A stretch of 64,000 nt of DNA. It comes from Planktothrix agardhii NIES-204 (GTDB lineage Bacteria > Cyanobacteriota > Cyanobacteriia > Cyanobacteriales > Microcoleaceae). Each line of letters starts with the position of its first letter. Within the stretch, counting starts at the first letter, position 1. A program made the translations under genes and the position numbers. The notes beneath the pieces were generated by a model. That model was not told the origin of the DNA, did not search any database, and saw nothing but the letters and a program-made list of their open reading frames with translations. This document shows, one piece after another, positions 9,885 through 18,568 of this stretch. The stretch is taken from the NCBI GenBank assembly GCA_003609755.1, contig AP017991.1, positions 1,028,001 to 1,092,000 on the forward strand. The letters run 5' to 3'.

Positions 9885-10126
9885 CCACGCACTTCAGTCG
9901 TGGGATGTAGTGCGACCCCCTAAAGGGGGTGTGAGGGTTTTAATGTAATCCCTAAGAACTTCAGCCATTGATAATCCTTCTGATTCAGCATGACTTTTGA
10001 GACGTTCATATTCTTTCTCGTTAACATTAAACTGAATTTTTTTTCCCCTTGACATACTCTATTTAAGACTCTATTATCAGAGTATAGCAAGGATGTTCCT
10101 CGCTTATCTGGTCAGATGTTCTGACC
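9885..10126 (-). mobile_element. Relic of an IS200/IS605-family element
   Basis: The low-coordinate end holds the hairpin CCCACGcacttcagtCGTGGG (about 9885-9904), of the kind found at the right end of IS200/IS605 elements. The high-coordinate end has a second hairpin, GGTCAG-atgtt-CTGACC (10110-10126). Between them is only a small RHH gene; neither transposase (TnpA) nor TnpB is present. The limits are approximate. It probably moved with help from an intact relative elsewhere, or is what remains after deletion. Confidence 0.5.
9894..10055 (-). CDS. Small ribbon-helix-helix-like protein in IS relic
   Basis: A 53-residue ORF starting ATG at 10055: MSRGKKIQFNVNEKEYERL, then a helix pair (KSHAESEGLSMAEVLRDYI), a pattern typical of CopG/Arc-type ribbon-helix-helix DNA-binding proteins. 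The basic strand KIQFNVNEKE would contact DNA, and the SMAEVLRDY helix would pack the dimer. Its stop codon lies inside the terminal hairpin of the element, so the gene and the element end evolved together. Such small RHH genes often accompany cyanobacterial IS605-type elements. A possible role is to repress the element; this is inference. Confidence 0.6.
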   Translation of the reverse strand: MSRGKKIQFNVNEKEYERLKSHAESEGLSMAEVLRDYIKTLTPPLGGRTTSHD

Positions 10127-10233
10127 TCCTTCTGTTCGAGTCGGGTTTCCAGATAATCCATCAACACCTTCTCAGCTAACAGCCAACACCCTAAGCTATG
10201 CTGGTGTTGCTGATATATGCTGATGATTCTTGT

Positions 10234-11373
10234 ATGACTAGCACCCTAGCTCCTGTTCCCTTTGTGGATTTGAGTTTAATCCACGAACCGCTTAAACCCG
10301 AAATTCAAGCTGCGATCCAGGCTGTAGTGGATAAGGGTGACTTTGTTTTAGGTCAAGCCCTAACAGAATTTGAAATCGCCTTTGCTAAAGCCTGTGGTGT
10401 ACCCTATGGGGTAGGAGTAGCCAGTGGAACCGATGCGATCGCTCTGGGTCTACAAGCCTGTGGAATTAAACCTGGGGATGAAGTTCTGCTTCCGGCTAAT
10501 ACTTTTATTGCTACCCTGATCGGGGTATTACACGCGGGGGCTACTCCGATATTAGTCGATTGTGACCCCCATACGGCACTGATTGATCTCAATCATGCAG
10601 AGCAGGTGGTAACAAAAAAAACCAAAGCCATTATTCCGGTGCATCTCTATGGCCAAATGGTTTCTCCCCACCAACTGTTTGCTTTTGCCGCGTCCCATGA
10701 TTTAATTATTTTTGAAGATGCAGCCCAGGCACATTTAGCCGAGCGAGAAAGTTATTGTGCGGGAAGTATTGGGTTAGCCGCAGCTTTTAGTTTTTATCCG
10801 AGTAAAAATTTGGGCTGTTTTGGGGATGGGGGAATGGTTGTGACCCAGAATGAAATTGTGGCTCAAAATCTCCGCAGTTTACGCAATTATGGGGCTCCTC
10901 AAAAATATCTCCATACCGAAAAAGGAACAAATAGCCGTCTTGATACCTTACAAGCTGCCATTCTAAATGTTAAGTTACCCCATTTAAACACTTGGAATCA
11001 CGATCGCAATTTTGCCGCTGAAAAATATGATGCGTCACTTCTATTATTGCGAGAACGGGGTATTATTCCGATTGAAAATCAGAGTGCGGATGGTCATGTT
11101 TATCATTTGTATGCGATTCGGGTAACGGAAGAATCAGCCATTAACCGTGATACCCTCAAAGACAAATTAACGGGACAGGGAATACAGGTCGGAATTCATT
11201 ACCCAATTCCTTGCCATTTACAACCGGCTTATCAATATTTAGGTTACAAAGAAGGAGACTTTCCTCAAGCTGAAAAATTAAGTCAACAAATTCTATCCTT
11301 ACCCATATATCCTGGATTAACAACTAACCAAATTAATCGAGTTTTGACATCAATTCAGTCTGCTATATCTTAG
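10234..11373 (+). CDS. DegT/DnrJ/EryC1/StrS-family sugar aminotransferase
   Basis: A PLP-dependent aminotransferase that converts nucleotide-linked keto-sugars to amino-sugars for surface polysaccharide. Using the ATG at 10234 (PVPFVDLSLIHEPLKPEI follows) the protein is 379 residues, normal for the family; a further in-frame ATG at 10198 would add 12 unconserved residues. Visible motifs are GVASGTDAIALGLQACGI (substrate and phosphate site), VHLYGQMV, IFEDAAQAHLAE (the Asp that holds the pyridine nitrogen) and the Schiff-base Lys191 in FYPSKNLGCFGDGG. The C-terminal part has GIHYPIPCHLQPAY, as in WecE/FdtB-type enzymes. It is followed by the exosortase and export genes, which supports a role in exopolysaccharide. 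The exact sugar cannot be told. Confidence 0.9.
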   Translation: MTSTLAPVPFVDLSLIHEPLKPEIQAAIQAVVDKGDFVLGQALTEFEIAFAKACGVPYGVGVASGTDAIALGLQACGIKPGDEVLLPANTFIATLIGVLHAGATPILVDCDPHTALIDLNHAEQVVTKKTKAIIPVHLYGQMVSPHQLFAFAASHDLIIFEDAAQAHLAERESYCAGSIGLAAAFSFYPSKNLGCFGDGGMVVTQNEIVAQNLRSLRNYGAPQKYLHTEKGTNSRLDTLQAAILNVKLPHLNTWNHDRNFAAEKYDASLLLLRERGIIPIENQSADGHVYHLYAIRVTEESAINRDTLKDKLTGQGIQVGIHYPIPCHLQPAYQYLGYKEGDFPQAEKLSQQILSLPIYPGLTTNQINRVLTSIQSAIS

Positions 11374-11390
11374 CTACTCCTAAATCCATT

Positions 11391-11409
11391 GGGCGAGAAG
11401 ACCTCGCCC
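11391..11409. terminator. Short GC-rich hairpin after the aminotransferase gene
   Basis: GGGCGAG-aagac-CTCGCCC, a 7-bp perfect stem 17 bases past the stop, followed by CTACTTTTAG. It could terminate transcription or be a copy of a dispersed repeat; the T-run is weak. Confidence 0.45.
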
Positions 11410-11452
11410 CTACTTTTAGATATCAGGTCAACGGTTAACCGTCAATAATTGT

Positions 11453-12322
11453 ATGAAAATCAATCATAAAATTCCAATCACGCTGGAAAAATCTCTATTA
11501 AATTGGATGATTGTTATATTAATGGTGTTATTGTATGCACCACTTTTAATACATTGGTATGACGGTTGGCTGCATAAAACGATCAGCATTGAACATGAAT
11601 ATTTTAGTCATGGTTTAATCGGTTTACCCTTTGCAGCTTATATTGCCTGGACAAAACGGCATCAGTGGAAACGTTTACCCAATACTAGCCATCCGTTAGG
11701 AATCGGATTAATTGTGATAGGTAGTATTTTTTATTGGAGCGGTTTATCTGATTTAGTTAATCTTTCTTTTCCTTTAATGTTGGCAGGACTTTGCCTATCT
11801 TTTAAAGGAATTGAAGGCTTAAAATTACAGAAAATGCCCTTAGTATTTGTATTACTAGCAACCCCGAATCATTTACCCTATTTAATAGAACCCATCGCCT
11901 TACCCTTGCAGAAATTTATTGCTAATGTGGCTGGATTTATTCTAATTCAATTTAACTTGAATGTCCATGTAGAACAAATTTATCTGTTTGTGAATGATCA
12001 AATTGTTGAAGTTGCCCCGCACTGTGCTGGGTTAAAAATGTTATTTACCAGTTTGTATGTAGGATTAATGTTGCTCTATTGGACAGGACTTTTAGACTCA
12101 AAAAAACTAAGTATTTTCTTTCTAGTTAGTGCGGGCTTAATTAGTATTATTGCTAATATTATTCGCAATACCTTATTAACGCTGTTTCATGGCACAGGTC
12201 AAGATGGGTTATTTTCCTGGCTCCATGAAGGTTGGGGCGGAGATTTATATTCAGCCTGTATGTTAGGTTTATTGGTAGTATTAATTAATGGTTTACAACA
12301 TTATACTGGAATTGATTCCTAA
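11453..12322 (+). CDS. Cyanoexosortase B (membrane transpeptidase)
   Basis: A 289-residue polytopic membrane protein with about eight hydrophobic segments. It carries the exosortase catalytic triad: Cys191 in VAPHCAGLKML, Arg238 in ANIIRNTLLT and His258 in FSWLHEGWGGD. Exosortases recognise a C-terminal PEP-CTERM-like sorting signal on exported proteins, cleave it and pass the protein on to the surface. The early EHEYFSHGLIGLPFAAYIAW segment is typical of the family. The cyanoexosortase B subtype is called from the following gene, a dedicated partner of that subtype, and from the adjacent export genes. No target protein with a sorting signal is seen in this window. Confidence 0.85.
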   Translation: MKINHKIPITLEKSLLNWMIVILMVLLYAPLLIHWYDGWLHKTISIEHEYFSHGLIGLPFAAYIAWTKRHQWKRLPNTSHPLGIGLIVIGSIFYWSGLSDLVNLSFPLMLAGLCLSFKGIEGLKLQKMPLVFVLLATPNHLPYLIEPIALPLQKFIANVAGFILIQFNLNVHVEQIYLFVNDQIVEVAPHCAGLKMLFTSLYVGLMLLYWTGLLDSKKLSIFFLVSAGLISIIANIIRNTLLTLFHGTGQDGLFSWLHEGWGGDLYSACMLGLLVVLINGLQHYTGIDS

Positions 12323-12507
12323 GACCCATTAGAACAACCCGATCAATAAATATTTATTGATTACTGATAGGGTGAGGAGACTTCAATCCTACCGATAAAA
12401 AATAACTGATATAGCACTACCAATTAAGGTATTTGACAATAATAAACCTTGTAACCTGCTCATAACCTACTATTCCCTATTCCCTATTCCCTAGCTCTAT
12501 AACTGAT

Positions 12508-13200
12508 ATGATTCTACGACAAAAACAGTCTAAAATTATCATTGTCATCTTAATGATAATATTATTAATCGGTGCAGCAATGCCGGGCTATATTAATAAA
12601 AAATGGTCATGGATGGATATGCCCCAACTCAAAACCTTGCCCCAACTTCAAACTATTAGAAAACAAGGTTTGACGATTCCAGGATGGCAAACAGTTAAAA
12701 TTGAATCCTTGGGTGCGGGCAGTAAAAAGTGGTTAAAACAAGAAATAAAACGGGATAATCAGACAGCAATAGTATTATTATTTCCCCAAAATTACTATAA
12801 AGATCAGCCTCAGTTGGAATGGATGGATCTGAATGGATTTCTAGGGTGGAAAACCGATGATTTCAGTGACGATCGCTTTTCCATAAAATCCACCGCCCAA
12901 AAATTAGACCCGGCTGAAATTGAAGTTCAATTTTTTAGAGCCTGGACTGCAACTCAGACCTGGGCCGTGACTCAGTGGTACGCTTGGCCTAACGGTGGAA
13001 ATCCCGCCCCCAGTCGTTGGTTTTGGATTGATCGTTGGGCCCAACTTAGTAAGCATCGCGCCCCCTGGGTGGGTGTTAGTCTTTTAATTCCGATTAAACC
13101 CTTAGATAATATTAAGGATGTCTGGCCCCTGGCCGTTTCTCTGGGTGAAAGTATACAAGCCTCCTTAATGGCTGAAGCCTTAGCTACCACAACTCCTTAA
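12508..13200 (+). CDS. Cyanoexosortase B system-associated protein (EpsI-like)
   Basis: A 230-residue protein with one N-terminal membrane helix (residues 10-27, IIIVILMIILLIGAAMPGY) and an exported domain. The exported part (LTIPGWQT, VLLFPQNYYKDQPQLEWMDL, QVFFRAWTATQTWAVTQWYAW-like region) resembles EpsI proteins, which act with exosortases. It lies downstream of the exosortase and directly upstream of the Wza-like gene, the arrangement I recall for the cyanoexosortase B partner family. The exact biochemical role is unknown. The 185 bp before it contains three ATTCCCT heptamers just ahead of the start. Confidence 0.75.
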   Translation: MILRQKQSKIIIVILMIILLIGAAMPGYINKKWSWMDMPQLKTLPQLQTIRKQGLTIPGWQTVKIESLGAGSKKWLKQEIKRDNQTAIVLLFPQNYYKDQPQLEWMDLNGFLGWKTDDFSDDRFSIKSTAQKLDPAEIEVQFFRAWTATQTWAVTQWYAWPNGGNPAPSRWFWIDRWAQLSKHRAPWVGVSLLIPIKPLDNIKDVWPLAVSLGESIQASLMAEALATTTP

Positions 13201-13224
13201 TGGATGTTGCTTGATTATTTAACT

Positions 13225-14883
13225 ATGAATCATCGTTGTCGCCAGACCTTTGTATCCCTATTCCTCACCAGTCTTTATTCCAGCAGTTGGATAGTCTGTT
13301 TCACCGCCTTGCTTTGGGGCTTTTCTAGCCAACAAAGGGTTTTAGCCCAAACCGTCAATCTTCCAGAAAAATGTGTAATTCCCCAAGGAGTAGTCAATCA
13401 ACCCTATCCGGGGGCAAAGTTACGACCACCGAGCTTCCCCCAACCCACCTGGCCCCAAATTATACAACTATTTGAACGGGCGGGGAATCCCGTTTTAGAC
13501 CGTTCTGCACAACTTCCTCCCCCAATTGATAATATTTATTTCCGGCGTTTAAGTGAAAATCGCGGGGTCAATTATCGTCTTGGCCCAGGGGATCAACTGT
13601 ATATTGATGTGTTTATTAATGGCCAGCGTTCTAATGACCTGAGTGTTCCCACCACGGCCGTTACCCCCGATGGTGCGATTTTATTACCTTTAATTGGAGC
13701 CATTCGGGTTCAAGATTTAACCTTGGAACAGGTACAAGTCATTATTAATAGTCGTTTAAATCCTTTTGTTCAAAATCCCCAAACTAATATGGCTTTATTA
13801 ACCCAACGTCCGGTAAGGGTGACGGTGACGGGGGAAGTGGCCAGACCCGGATTTTACCCCTTAGCCAGTCCCGAACTCCCGATCGCCCTGACAACGGCCC
13901 AGGGAACCACAACGGCGGCGGATTTAAGAATGATTAAAATTCGGCGTACCTTAGCGAATGGTCAAGTGGTGGAAACGGATGTGGATTTACTGACGCCATT
14001 ATTATTAGGCGTTAGACCCGTAGATTTGTTACTCGAAGATGGGGACGTAATTGTGGTTCCCTCCCAGGAGGTGCGGGCCTATCAAGGGCCAACTCGGAAT
14101 ATTTTAGAAACCTATAGTTTGGCCGCCGCCCCAAATGCTGTGAGTGTAACCATTGTCGGAGATGTCACCCGACCCGGATTTTATCAACTTCCTCCAGGTA
14201 GTGGACAGGTAACAACGGCTATCCAGGCCGCAGGTGGGGCAAGAATCACCTCGGATTTGCGGTCGGTTTTGATTTGTCGAATTACGACCGATGGTCGCTT
14301 AATCGAGGATATTATTGATTTATATACTCCCATTCAAGAGGCAACGGCTTTACCGAATGTGTCTTTACAGAATGGCGACGCTATTATTATTCCGAAATTA
14401 CAACCGGATGAAAAGTCAGGTTATGATCAACGGTTGGTGGCGACATCCAACTTAGCTAGTCCTCAAATTACGGTGAGAATTTTGAGTTATCCTGTGAGTA
14501 CGGTGGGAACGGTAGCTTTACAAAATGGCAGTAGTTTTATTGATGTATTAAATTCCGTTCCTTTGAATTTAGCGGATTTACAGGAAATTGCTTTAATTCG
14601 TTATGATCCAGAAACCGGAAAACCCACAAAACAACTTTTAAATGGTAAAAATGTATTAGCTGGTGATGCCACGGATAATGTTTTATTACAAGACAATGAT
14701 GTGATTGTTGTTAACCGCAATTTAATCACTCGCGTGAGTTTTGTTTTAAATACTTTTACTCAACCTTTTCGCGATATTCTCGGATTTCTGTTATTTTTCC
14801 AACAGTTACAAAGCGGGGTAGAAAATCTATTTAGTCCCAGTGGTAGTAGTAGTGGTAGCAGTAATAGTAACAAGAAAAAATAA
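13225..14883 (+). CDS. Polysaccharide export protein, Wza/SLBB type
   Basis: An outer-membrane/periplasmic export channel component of the Wza (OPX) class. From the ATG at 13225 (an alternative at 13204 adds seven residues) it is 552 residues with a signal peptide (hydrophobic core near 10-35, cleavage likely after RVLAQ). The Poly_export domain is seen in NYRLGPGDQLYIDVFING and TAVTPDGAILLPLIGAIRV. It is followed by at least three SLBB-type units (RVTVTGEVARPGFYPL, VTIVGDVTRPGFYQL and a degenerate third near 14470). A membrane-proximal helix lies near the end (FRDILGFLLFFQQL), and the tail is Ser/Gly-rich. It works with the Wzz/BY-kinase encoded next to move polymer across the envelope. Confidence 0.88.
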   Translation: MNHRCRQTFVSLFLTSLYSSSWIVCFTALLWGFSSQQRVLAQTVNLPEKCVIPQGVVNQPYPGAKLRPPSFPQPTWPQIIQLFERAGNPVLDRSAQLPPPIDNIYFRRLSENRGVNYRLGPGDQLYIDVFINGQRSNDLSVPTTAVTPDGAILLPLIGAIRVQDLTLEQVQVIINSRLNPFVQNPQTNMALLTQRPVRVTVTGEVARPGFYPLASPELPIALTTAQGTTTAADLRMIKIRRTLANGQVVETDVDLLTPLLLGVRPVDLLLEDGDVIVVPSQEVRAYQGPTRNILETYSLAAAPNAVSVTIVGDVTRPGFYQLPPGSGQVTTAIQAAGGARITSDLRSVLICRITTDGRLIEDIIDLYTPIQEATALPNVSLQNGDAIIIPKLQPDEKSGYDQRLVATSNLASPQITVRILSYPVSTVGTVALQNGSSFIDVLNSVPLNLADLQEIALIRYDPETGKPTKQLLNGKNVLAGDATDNVLLQDNDVIVVNRNLITRVSFVLNTFTQPFRDILGFLLFFQQLQSGVENLFSPSGSSSGSSNSNKKK

Positions 14884-14947
14884 GCAGTTAATACCTATCA
14901 TCCTATTTTTTATTTATTCTTACCCATTACCCATTACCCATATTATT

Positions 14948-17194
14948 ATGACTTTACCGATTGTTAAACGATATTTAATTGCTTTTGATCAATATAAATT
15001 GGCGGGTTTTGCCACCTTTACTGTCGCGTTAGGGGCATCGGGAGCCGCTGCAATGTTGATGGAACCTCCGGCTACTCCTCCCTATAAAGCAACGGGTATT
15101 CTGATGGGTCAAAGTAGTCCGGTGATCTTTTCTAAAACCGGGGAAGTTATTCAACAACAAGGACAACAACTAGCACCGGAAATGTTGCTTCCTGAAAGTG
15201 TAGTAGATCCGCTGCTCAAAGAATTTAATATTCCACCGAATGATTTAAAAAAAAATTTAGGAATTAAACTAGAACCAGCCAAAGCTCCGGGAAGGGATAG
15301 TGAGGGTTCTCCGATGAAACTTACTGTTTCTTATCAAGATCCTAATCGAGAACGATCGGTAACTTTTGTGAATAAATTGATGGAGAAAATGCGACAACAA
15401 AGTCGTGTTATTAATACTCAACAATTGAATAGTATTATTAATCTAATTCAAGAAAGATTAAAACCAGCCGAAGCAGAATTGAGACAGGCAGAAAAAGAGT
15501 TAGAAAATTATGATAAACGGGAAGGAGCAACTATTTTAAGTTTAGAAGGTGGCTCCTTACCCACAGCAATTTTAGCCAATGAACAGCAGCAAAAACAGAT
15601 TGACTTACAGCTAAGTGCCCTAAACGCTCAAGTGGCAAGTTTGGAATCTCAGTTAGGTTTAAATGCTGACCAAGCCTTTGTAGCTCAAGCCTTAGCCTCT
15701 GATCCAATTATTGCTCAACTGCGGGTTCAATTGTATGAAATTGAATCACAATTAGCGGTTTTACGCAAGGATTATAAAGATCAACATCCTTTAGTTGCAG
15801 AATTAGTCAAACGTCAACAAGCCGCCGAAAAACAGTTACAATCTCGAGCTTCAGAAGTATTGGGAGGAGGTGGAATTGCGGCTCCTTTAGTCAGTGTGGA
15901 TAAAATTCGGGTTGATTCTTCTCTTGATCCAACTCGTCAACAATTAGCTCAAAGTTTAATTGAGTTAAAAACTCAAAAAGAAAGTTTAGAACAACAATTA
16001 AAATCATCTGAAAAAACTGGAGAAGACCTGAAACAAAACTATGCCACAATTCCGAATAAACAAACAGAAAAACAACGGCTAGAACAGCAAGTTGCTTATA
16101 AAAAAGCCTTGTATGATCAAATGCAGGTAAAGTTAGTGGATGCGAAAGCGGCTGAAGCTGAAATAACCAGTAGTTTAGCGATCACCAAAAACGCACAAGC
16201 TCCTGATATCGAAGTTCCTAAAGCGTTGAGTATGGCTTTAATTTTGGCAATGGGAGGACTCGGAGGAGTTTTAGGCGGGGCGGTGATTATTTTTGTCTTG
16301 GGAATGTTGAGTGGGAAATTCTACACTTGGGAAGAAATTCAAGGAGCTTTCAAAGAGCGCGAAGTTCCGTTTTTGGGAGTTGTGCCTAATGTGTTTTTAT
16401 TCCCAGAAGATTATGTTTTACCGTTGTTACTCAAACGTTATTCCCCCTATTTGGAATTTTATGAAAAAATTCGCAGTAATTTACAACGGGTTGGCAATAA
16501 ATCTCCTAAAGTTATTTTAATTACCAGTGTGGGAACCGGGGAAGGAAAAACTTTAAGTGCCTATAATTTAGCGATCGCCTCGGCTAGAAGTGGCAAACGG
16601 ACTCTATTAATTGAAGCTGATTTGCGATCGCCCTCGGAAGTAGAATCCCTGGGATTAGTCCTCGATTCCCACAGTGCGGTGGAACCCCTACAATATTATG
16701 GGGATTTATATGGCTGTATTCGTTTAGTTCCCGATGTCGCTAATTTATATGTGATTCCCAGTCCGGGGGGAGTGCCTCACCCAGCAACGGTTTTAGAATC
16801 GAGTGAATTGCGCCGCTTATTAGAGGAAGTCCGCTATCGGTTTGATTTTGTGGTGGTGGATAGTCCGACTTTAGAAGGCAATAATGATGTTTTAACCTTA
16901 GAACCCTACACCGATGGGATGGTGATCGTGACTCGCCCAATTTACACCGCCTCGGGGCTATTAGGAGAGGTTACGGACAGATTAATGGATACCGAGTCAG
17001 CCGATCCCAAAAAATATCGGCCGCGACTTTTAGGGGCAATTGTGAATGGGGCGGATATTTTTGTTGACTACTTTGAGGAAGACTCCCTCGAACATGACCA
17101 ACCCGTTCGAGCCCAACCTCGTCCTCGACCCGCATTAAAACCCAAAGCCCCGAATAAGAAGCAGAAACGATTACCTGCTAGGGCGCGGAAGTAG
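14948..17194 (+). CDS. Wzz/BY-kinase polysaccharide co-polymerase
   Basis: A 748-residue polysaccharide co-polymerase with a fused tyrosine autokinase. The start is the ATG at 14948; an upstream ATG at 14840 overlaps the previous gene and adds only unconserved, repeat-derived residues. The N-terminal membrane segment (~15-35) and C-terminal one (~420-445, LILAMGGLGGVLGGAVIIF) bracket a long periplasmic coiled coil (~155-420), the Wzz/GumC layout. The cytoplasmic kinase has Walker A at ~529-535 (GTGEGKT), Walker A' LLIEADLRSPS and Walker B FVVVDSP. I see no C-terminal tyrosine cluster: the tail is Pro/Arg/Lys-rich, so autophosphorylation may use other sites. Together with the Wza-like gene it regulates chain length and export. 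Confidence 0.86.
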   Translation: MTLPIVKRYLIAFDQYKLAGFATFTVALGASGAAAMLMEPPATPPYKATGILMGQSSPVIFSKTGEVIQQQGQQLAPEMLLPESVVDPLLKEFNIPPNDLKKNLGIKLEPAKAPGRDSEGSPMKLTVSYQDPNRERSVTFVNKLMEKMRQQSRVINTQQLNSIINLIQERLKPAEAELRQAEKELENYDKREGATILSLEGGSLPTAILANEQQQKQIDLQLSALNAQVASLESQLGLNADQAFVAQALASDPIIAQLRVQLYEIESQLAVLRKDYKDQHPLVAELVKRQQAAEKQLQSRASEVLGGGGIAAPLVSVDKIRVDSSLDPTRQQLAQSLIELKTQKESLEQQLKSSEKTGEDLKQNYATIPNKQTEKQRLEQQVAYKKALYDQMQVKLVDAKAAEAEITSSLAITKNAQAPDIEVPKALSMALILAMGGLGGVLGGAVIIFVLGMLSGKFYTWEEIQGAFKEREVPFLGVVPNVFLFPEDYVLPLLLKRYSPYLEFYEKIRSNLQRVGNKSPKVILITSVGTGEGKTLSAYNLAIASARSGKRTLLIEADLRSPSEVESLGLVLDSHSAVEPLQYYGDLYGCIRLVPDVANLYVIPSPGGVPHPATVLESSELRRLLEEVRYRFDFVVVDSPTLEGNNDVLTLEPYTDGMVIVTRPIYTASGLLGEVTDRLMDTESADPKKYRPRLLGAIVNGADIFVDYFEEDSLEHDQPVRAQPRPRPALKPKAPNKKQKRLPARARK

Positions 17195-17224
17195 AGGATC
17201 AGGTAATTGATTTAAGGTTTTAGG

Positions 17225-17251
17225 TTGCAAAATCAAAAATTGTGTTATAGT
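17225..17251 (+). promoter_or_regulatory. Probable sigma-70 promoter of the SRP RNA
   Basis: TTGCAA (17225-17230) and TATAGT (17246-17251) are separated by 15 bases, a little short of ideal. The -10 box ends seven bases before the inferred RNA 5' end at 17258. Confidence 0.5.
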
Positions 17252-17257
17252 AGTGAA

Positions 17258-17360
17258 TGACCTGGACTTATGCGATTGGAACGCCCAAATCTTGTCAGAA
17301 CCGGAAGGTAGCAGCAATACGGGATGCTTCTGATAGGCGTAAACTCCGGGTCACTTTTTT
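17258..17360 (+). ncRNA. ffs: Signal recognition particle RNA, small bacterial type
   Basis: About 100 nt. The highly conserved domain IV core is present as GTCAGAACCGGAAGGTAGCAGC (17294-17315; given here as a single known landmark with GGAAG and AGCAGC on the two sides of the internal loop), and the 3' side is GGATGCTTCTGAT. The ends pair: TGACCTGGA (17258-17266) with TCCGGGTCA (17345-17353), one G-U pair. A run of six T at 17355-17360 follows as terminator. The RNA binds Ffh and targets nascent membrane proteins to SecYEG. It stands alone between the BY-kinase and a phasin-like gene. Confidence 0.92.
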
Positions 17361-17458
17361 GAGACGATATCGGGATTGAACACGAATTAAAGACTAAGTT
17401 GATTAACCGTTAGCCAGCAAGTGTTTAATTAATAATATTTTAAGAAACTGGAGTCATT

Positions 17459-17815
17459 ATGCCGGGTTTCGGAGATCTTGTCCAAAAAGCGGTTTATTTA
17501 GGGGTAGGTTTAGCCTCCTATGCGGGTGAAAAAGCTAGTAAAACCCTGGCAGAATTACGCACAGATGCCCAAAAACTAGCCGATGAGCTAGTCAAGCGGG
17601 GGGAAATGACCACAGAAGAAGCACGTCGTTTTGTGGAAGATACGATTCAGCAAGTGCAAAAACCAGGGAATGAACCGACGCCCTCAGCAAAAAAAACAGA
17701 ACCTCGTCGGATTGAGATTTCGGATGATGATGATTCTGGGGATGATGGAGTGGGTCAGTTAAAAGACAAGGTGCGGGATTTACAGGAGGAATTGCGTCGT
17801 CTCCAGAAAGATTAG
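17459..17815 (+). CDS. Phasin-like protein
   Basis: A 118-residue helical protein. The N-terminal half (FGDLVQKAVYLGVGLASYAG, then a helix ending in LADELVKRGEMTTEEARRFV) matches the pattern of phasin-family proteins, which coat polyhydroxyalkanoate granules or act as small stress proteins. An acidic Asp run (SDDDDSGDD) links to a C-terminal coiled coil (LKDKVRDLQEELRRLQKD), often the oligomerisation element. The RBS is weak (ggagtc, 5-6 bases before the ATG). A hairpin terminator follows. No PHA synthase is in the window, so the granule role is family knowledge only. Confidence 0.75.
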   Translation: MPGFGDLVQKAVYLGVGLASYAGEKASKTLAELRTDAQKLADELVKRGEMTTEEARRFVEDTIQQVQKPGNEPTPSAKKTEPRRIEISDDDDSGDDGVGQLKDKVRDLQEELRRLQKD

Positions 17816-17863
17816 GAGGTTGACCCGACAAAAAAATTCAAGGTGAAGGGTTAATTAAATTGC

Positions 17864-17895
17864 GCTATACTAGAATTCTGGTATAGCTGTTTTTT
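17864..17895 (+). terminator. Rho-independent terminator after phasin-like gene
   Basis: GCTATAC (17864-17870) pairs with GTATAGC (17881-17887) around a 10-base loop that contains the palindrome GAATTC. TG and a run of six T follow. Confidence 0.7.
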
Positions 17896-17939
17896 GCTAT
17901 ATTCTATAGAAATTATTCAGAAAACTGGTTATCAGTGTC

Positions 17940-18368
17940 ATGGAAGATTGGTCAAAAAGTATTGTAGAAGCGATAGAAACAACCGTTTCTGACATGGAGA
18001 AGTTTTTTACAGACGTGACTGAAGAATTGAACGAAATATTAAACGAACTCACCAAGATATCGGAAGAAATTACCGATGAGGTACAAAATAAAATTCTTCC
18101 CGAACTTGATGAATATATCAATGATATCTTTGAACCGATTATTGATATTTATTTGGATTTGGATTTAGGTCTGAATTTAGATATTGATACCGAGGACGAA
18201 CATTTTGATCCCTTTGTCACATACATTCAACCGACAGAAACCGAACATCCGGCCTGTCGAGGATGCCAACATTATCACGGACAAGTTTATGGGGGAAATT
18301 TATTGGTTTGTGGAATGCACCCGATGGGTGCTGAAGCAGAAACTTGTCCAGACTGGGAAGGGGAATAG
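17940..18368 (+). CDS. Hypothetical acidic protein with four-cysteine C-terminal motif
   Basis: A 142-residue, very acidic protein. Residues 1-85 are amphipathic helix and an Asp/Leu-rich stretch (DLDLGLNLDIDTED). The C-terminal ~40 residues carry C-x2-C-x14-C-x11-C-P-D-W (ACRGCQHYHG ... LLVCGMHP ... ETCPDWEGE), probably one metal-binding site. A similar motif is found in the 95-residue protein at 28087-28374. I do not recognise a named family. It has its own promoter space after a terminator and is followed by a repeat element, so it is probably single. Confidence 0.75.
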   Translation: MEDWSKSIVEAIETTVSDMEKFFTDVTEELNEILNELTKISEEITDEVQNKILPELDEYINDIFEPIIDIYLDLDLGLNLDIDTEDEHFDPFVTYIQPTETEHPACRGCQHYHGQVYGGNLLVCGMHPMGAEAETCPDWEGE

Positions 18369-18370
18369 GG

Positions 18371-18440
18371 ATCACGGATTTAAAAGGATTTCACAGATTA
18401 AAATCTGTGTTAATCTGCGTAATCTTCTTAAATCCGTGAT
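18371..18440. repeat. Inverted-repeat element with nested hairpin
   Basis: Outer arms ATCACGGATTTAA (18371-18383) and its exact reverse complement (18428-18440) enclose a smaller hairpin CACAGAT/ATCTGTG (18392-18398, 18403-18409). This looks like a dispersed palindromic repeat of the type scattered in cyanobacterial genomes. It may also act as a terminator for the gene before it. Confidence 0.65.
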
Positions 18441-18532
18441 AGGTAATGGGGATTGATTTTTTTGGTGTTCTAATAATTTAGTTTCTGACTTGAGATCATG
18501 AGTTAATAAATTCACTATTAACTGATAACTCT

Positions 18533-18568
18533 TACACTGATAACTGATAACTGATGACTGATGACTGA
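18533..18568. repeat. Heptamer tandem repeat overlapping the helicase start
   Basis: Five AACTGAT-type heptamers after the phrase TAACTCTTACACTG, which also precedes the arrays near 31493 and (in part) 35669. The final unit supplies the ATG used by the helicase gene at 18561. Confidence 0.85.

Noticed and set aside
14840..14947. Upstream ATG for the BY-kinase gene
   Set aside because: It overlaps the previous gene and adds residues that come from repeat DNA (ATTACCC units); no conservation would be expected.
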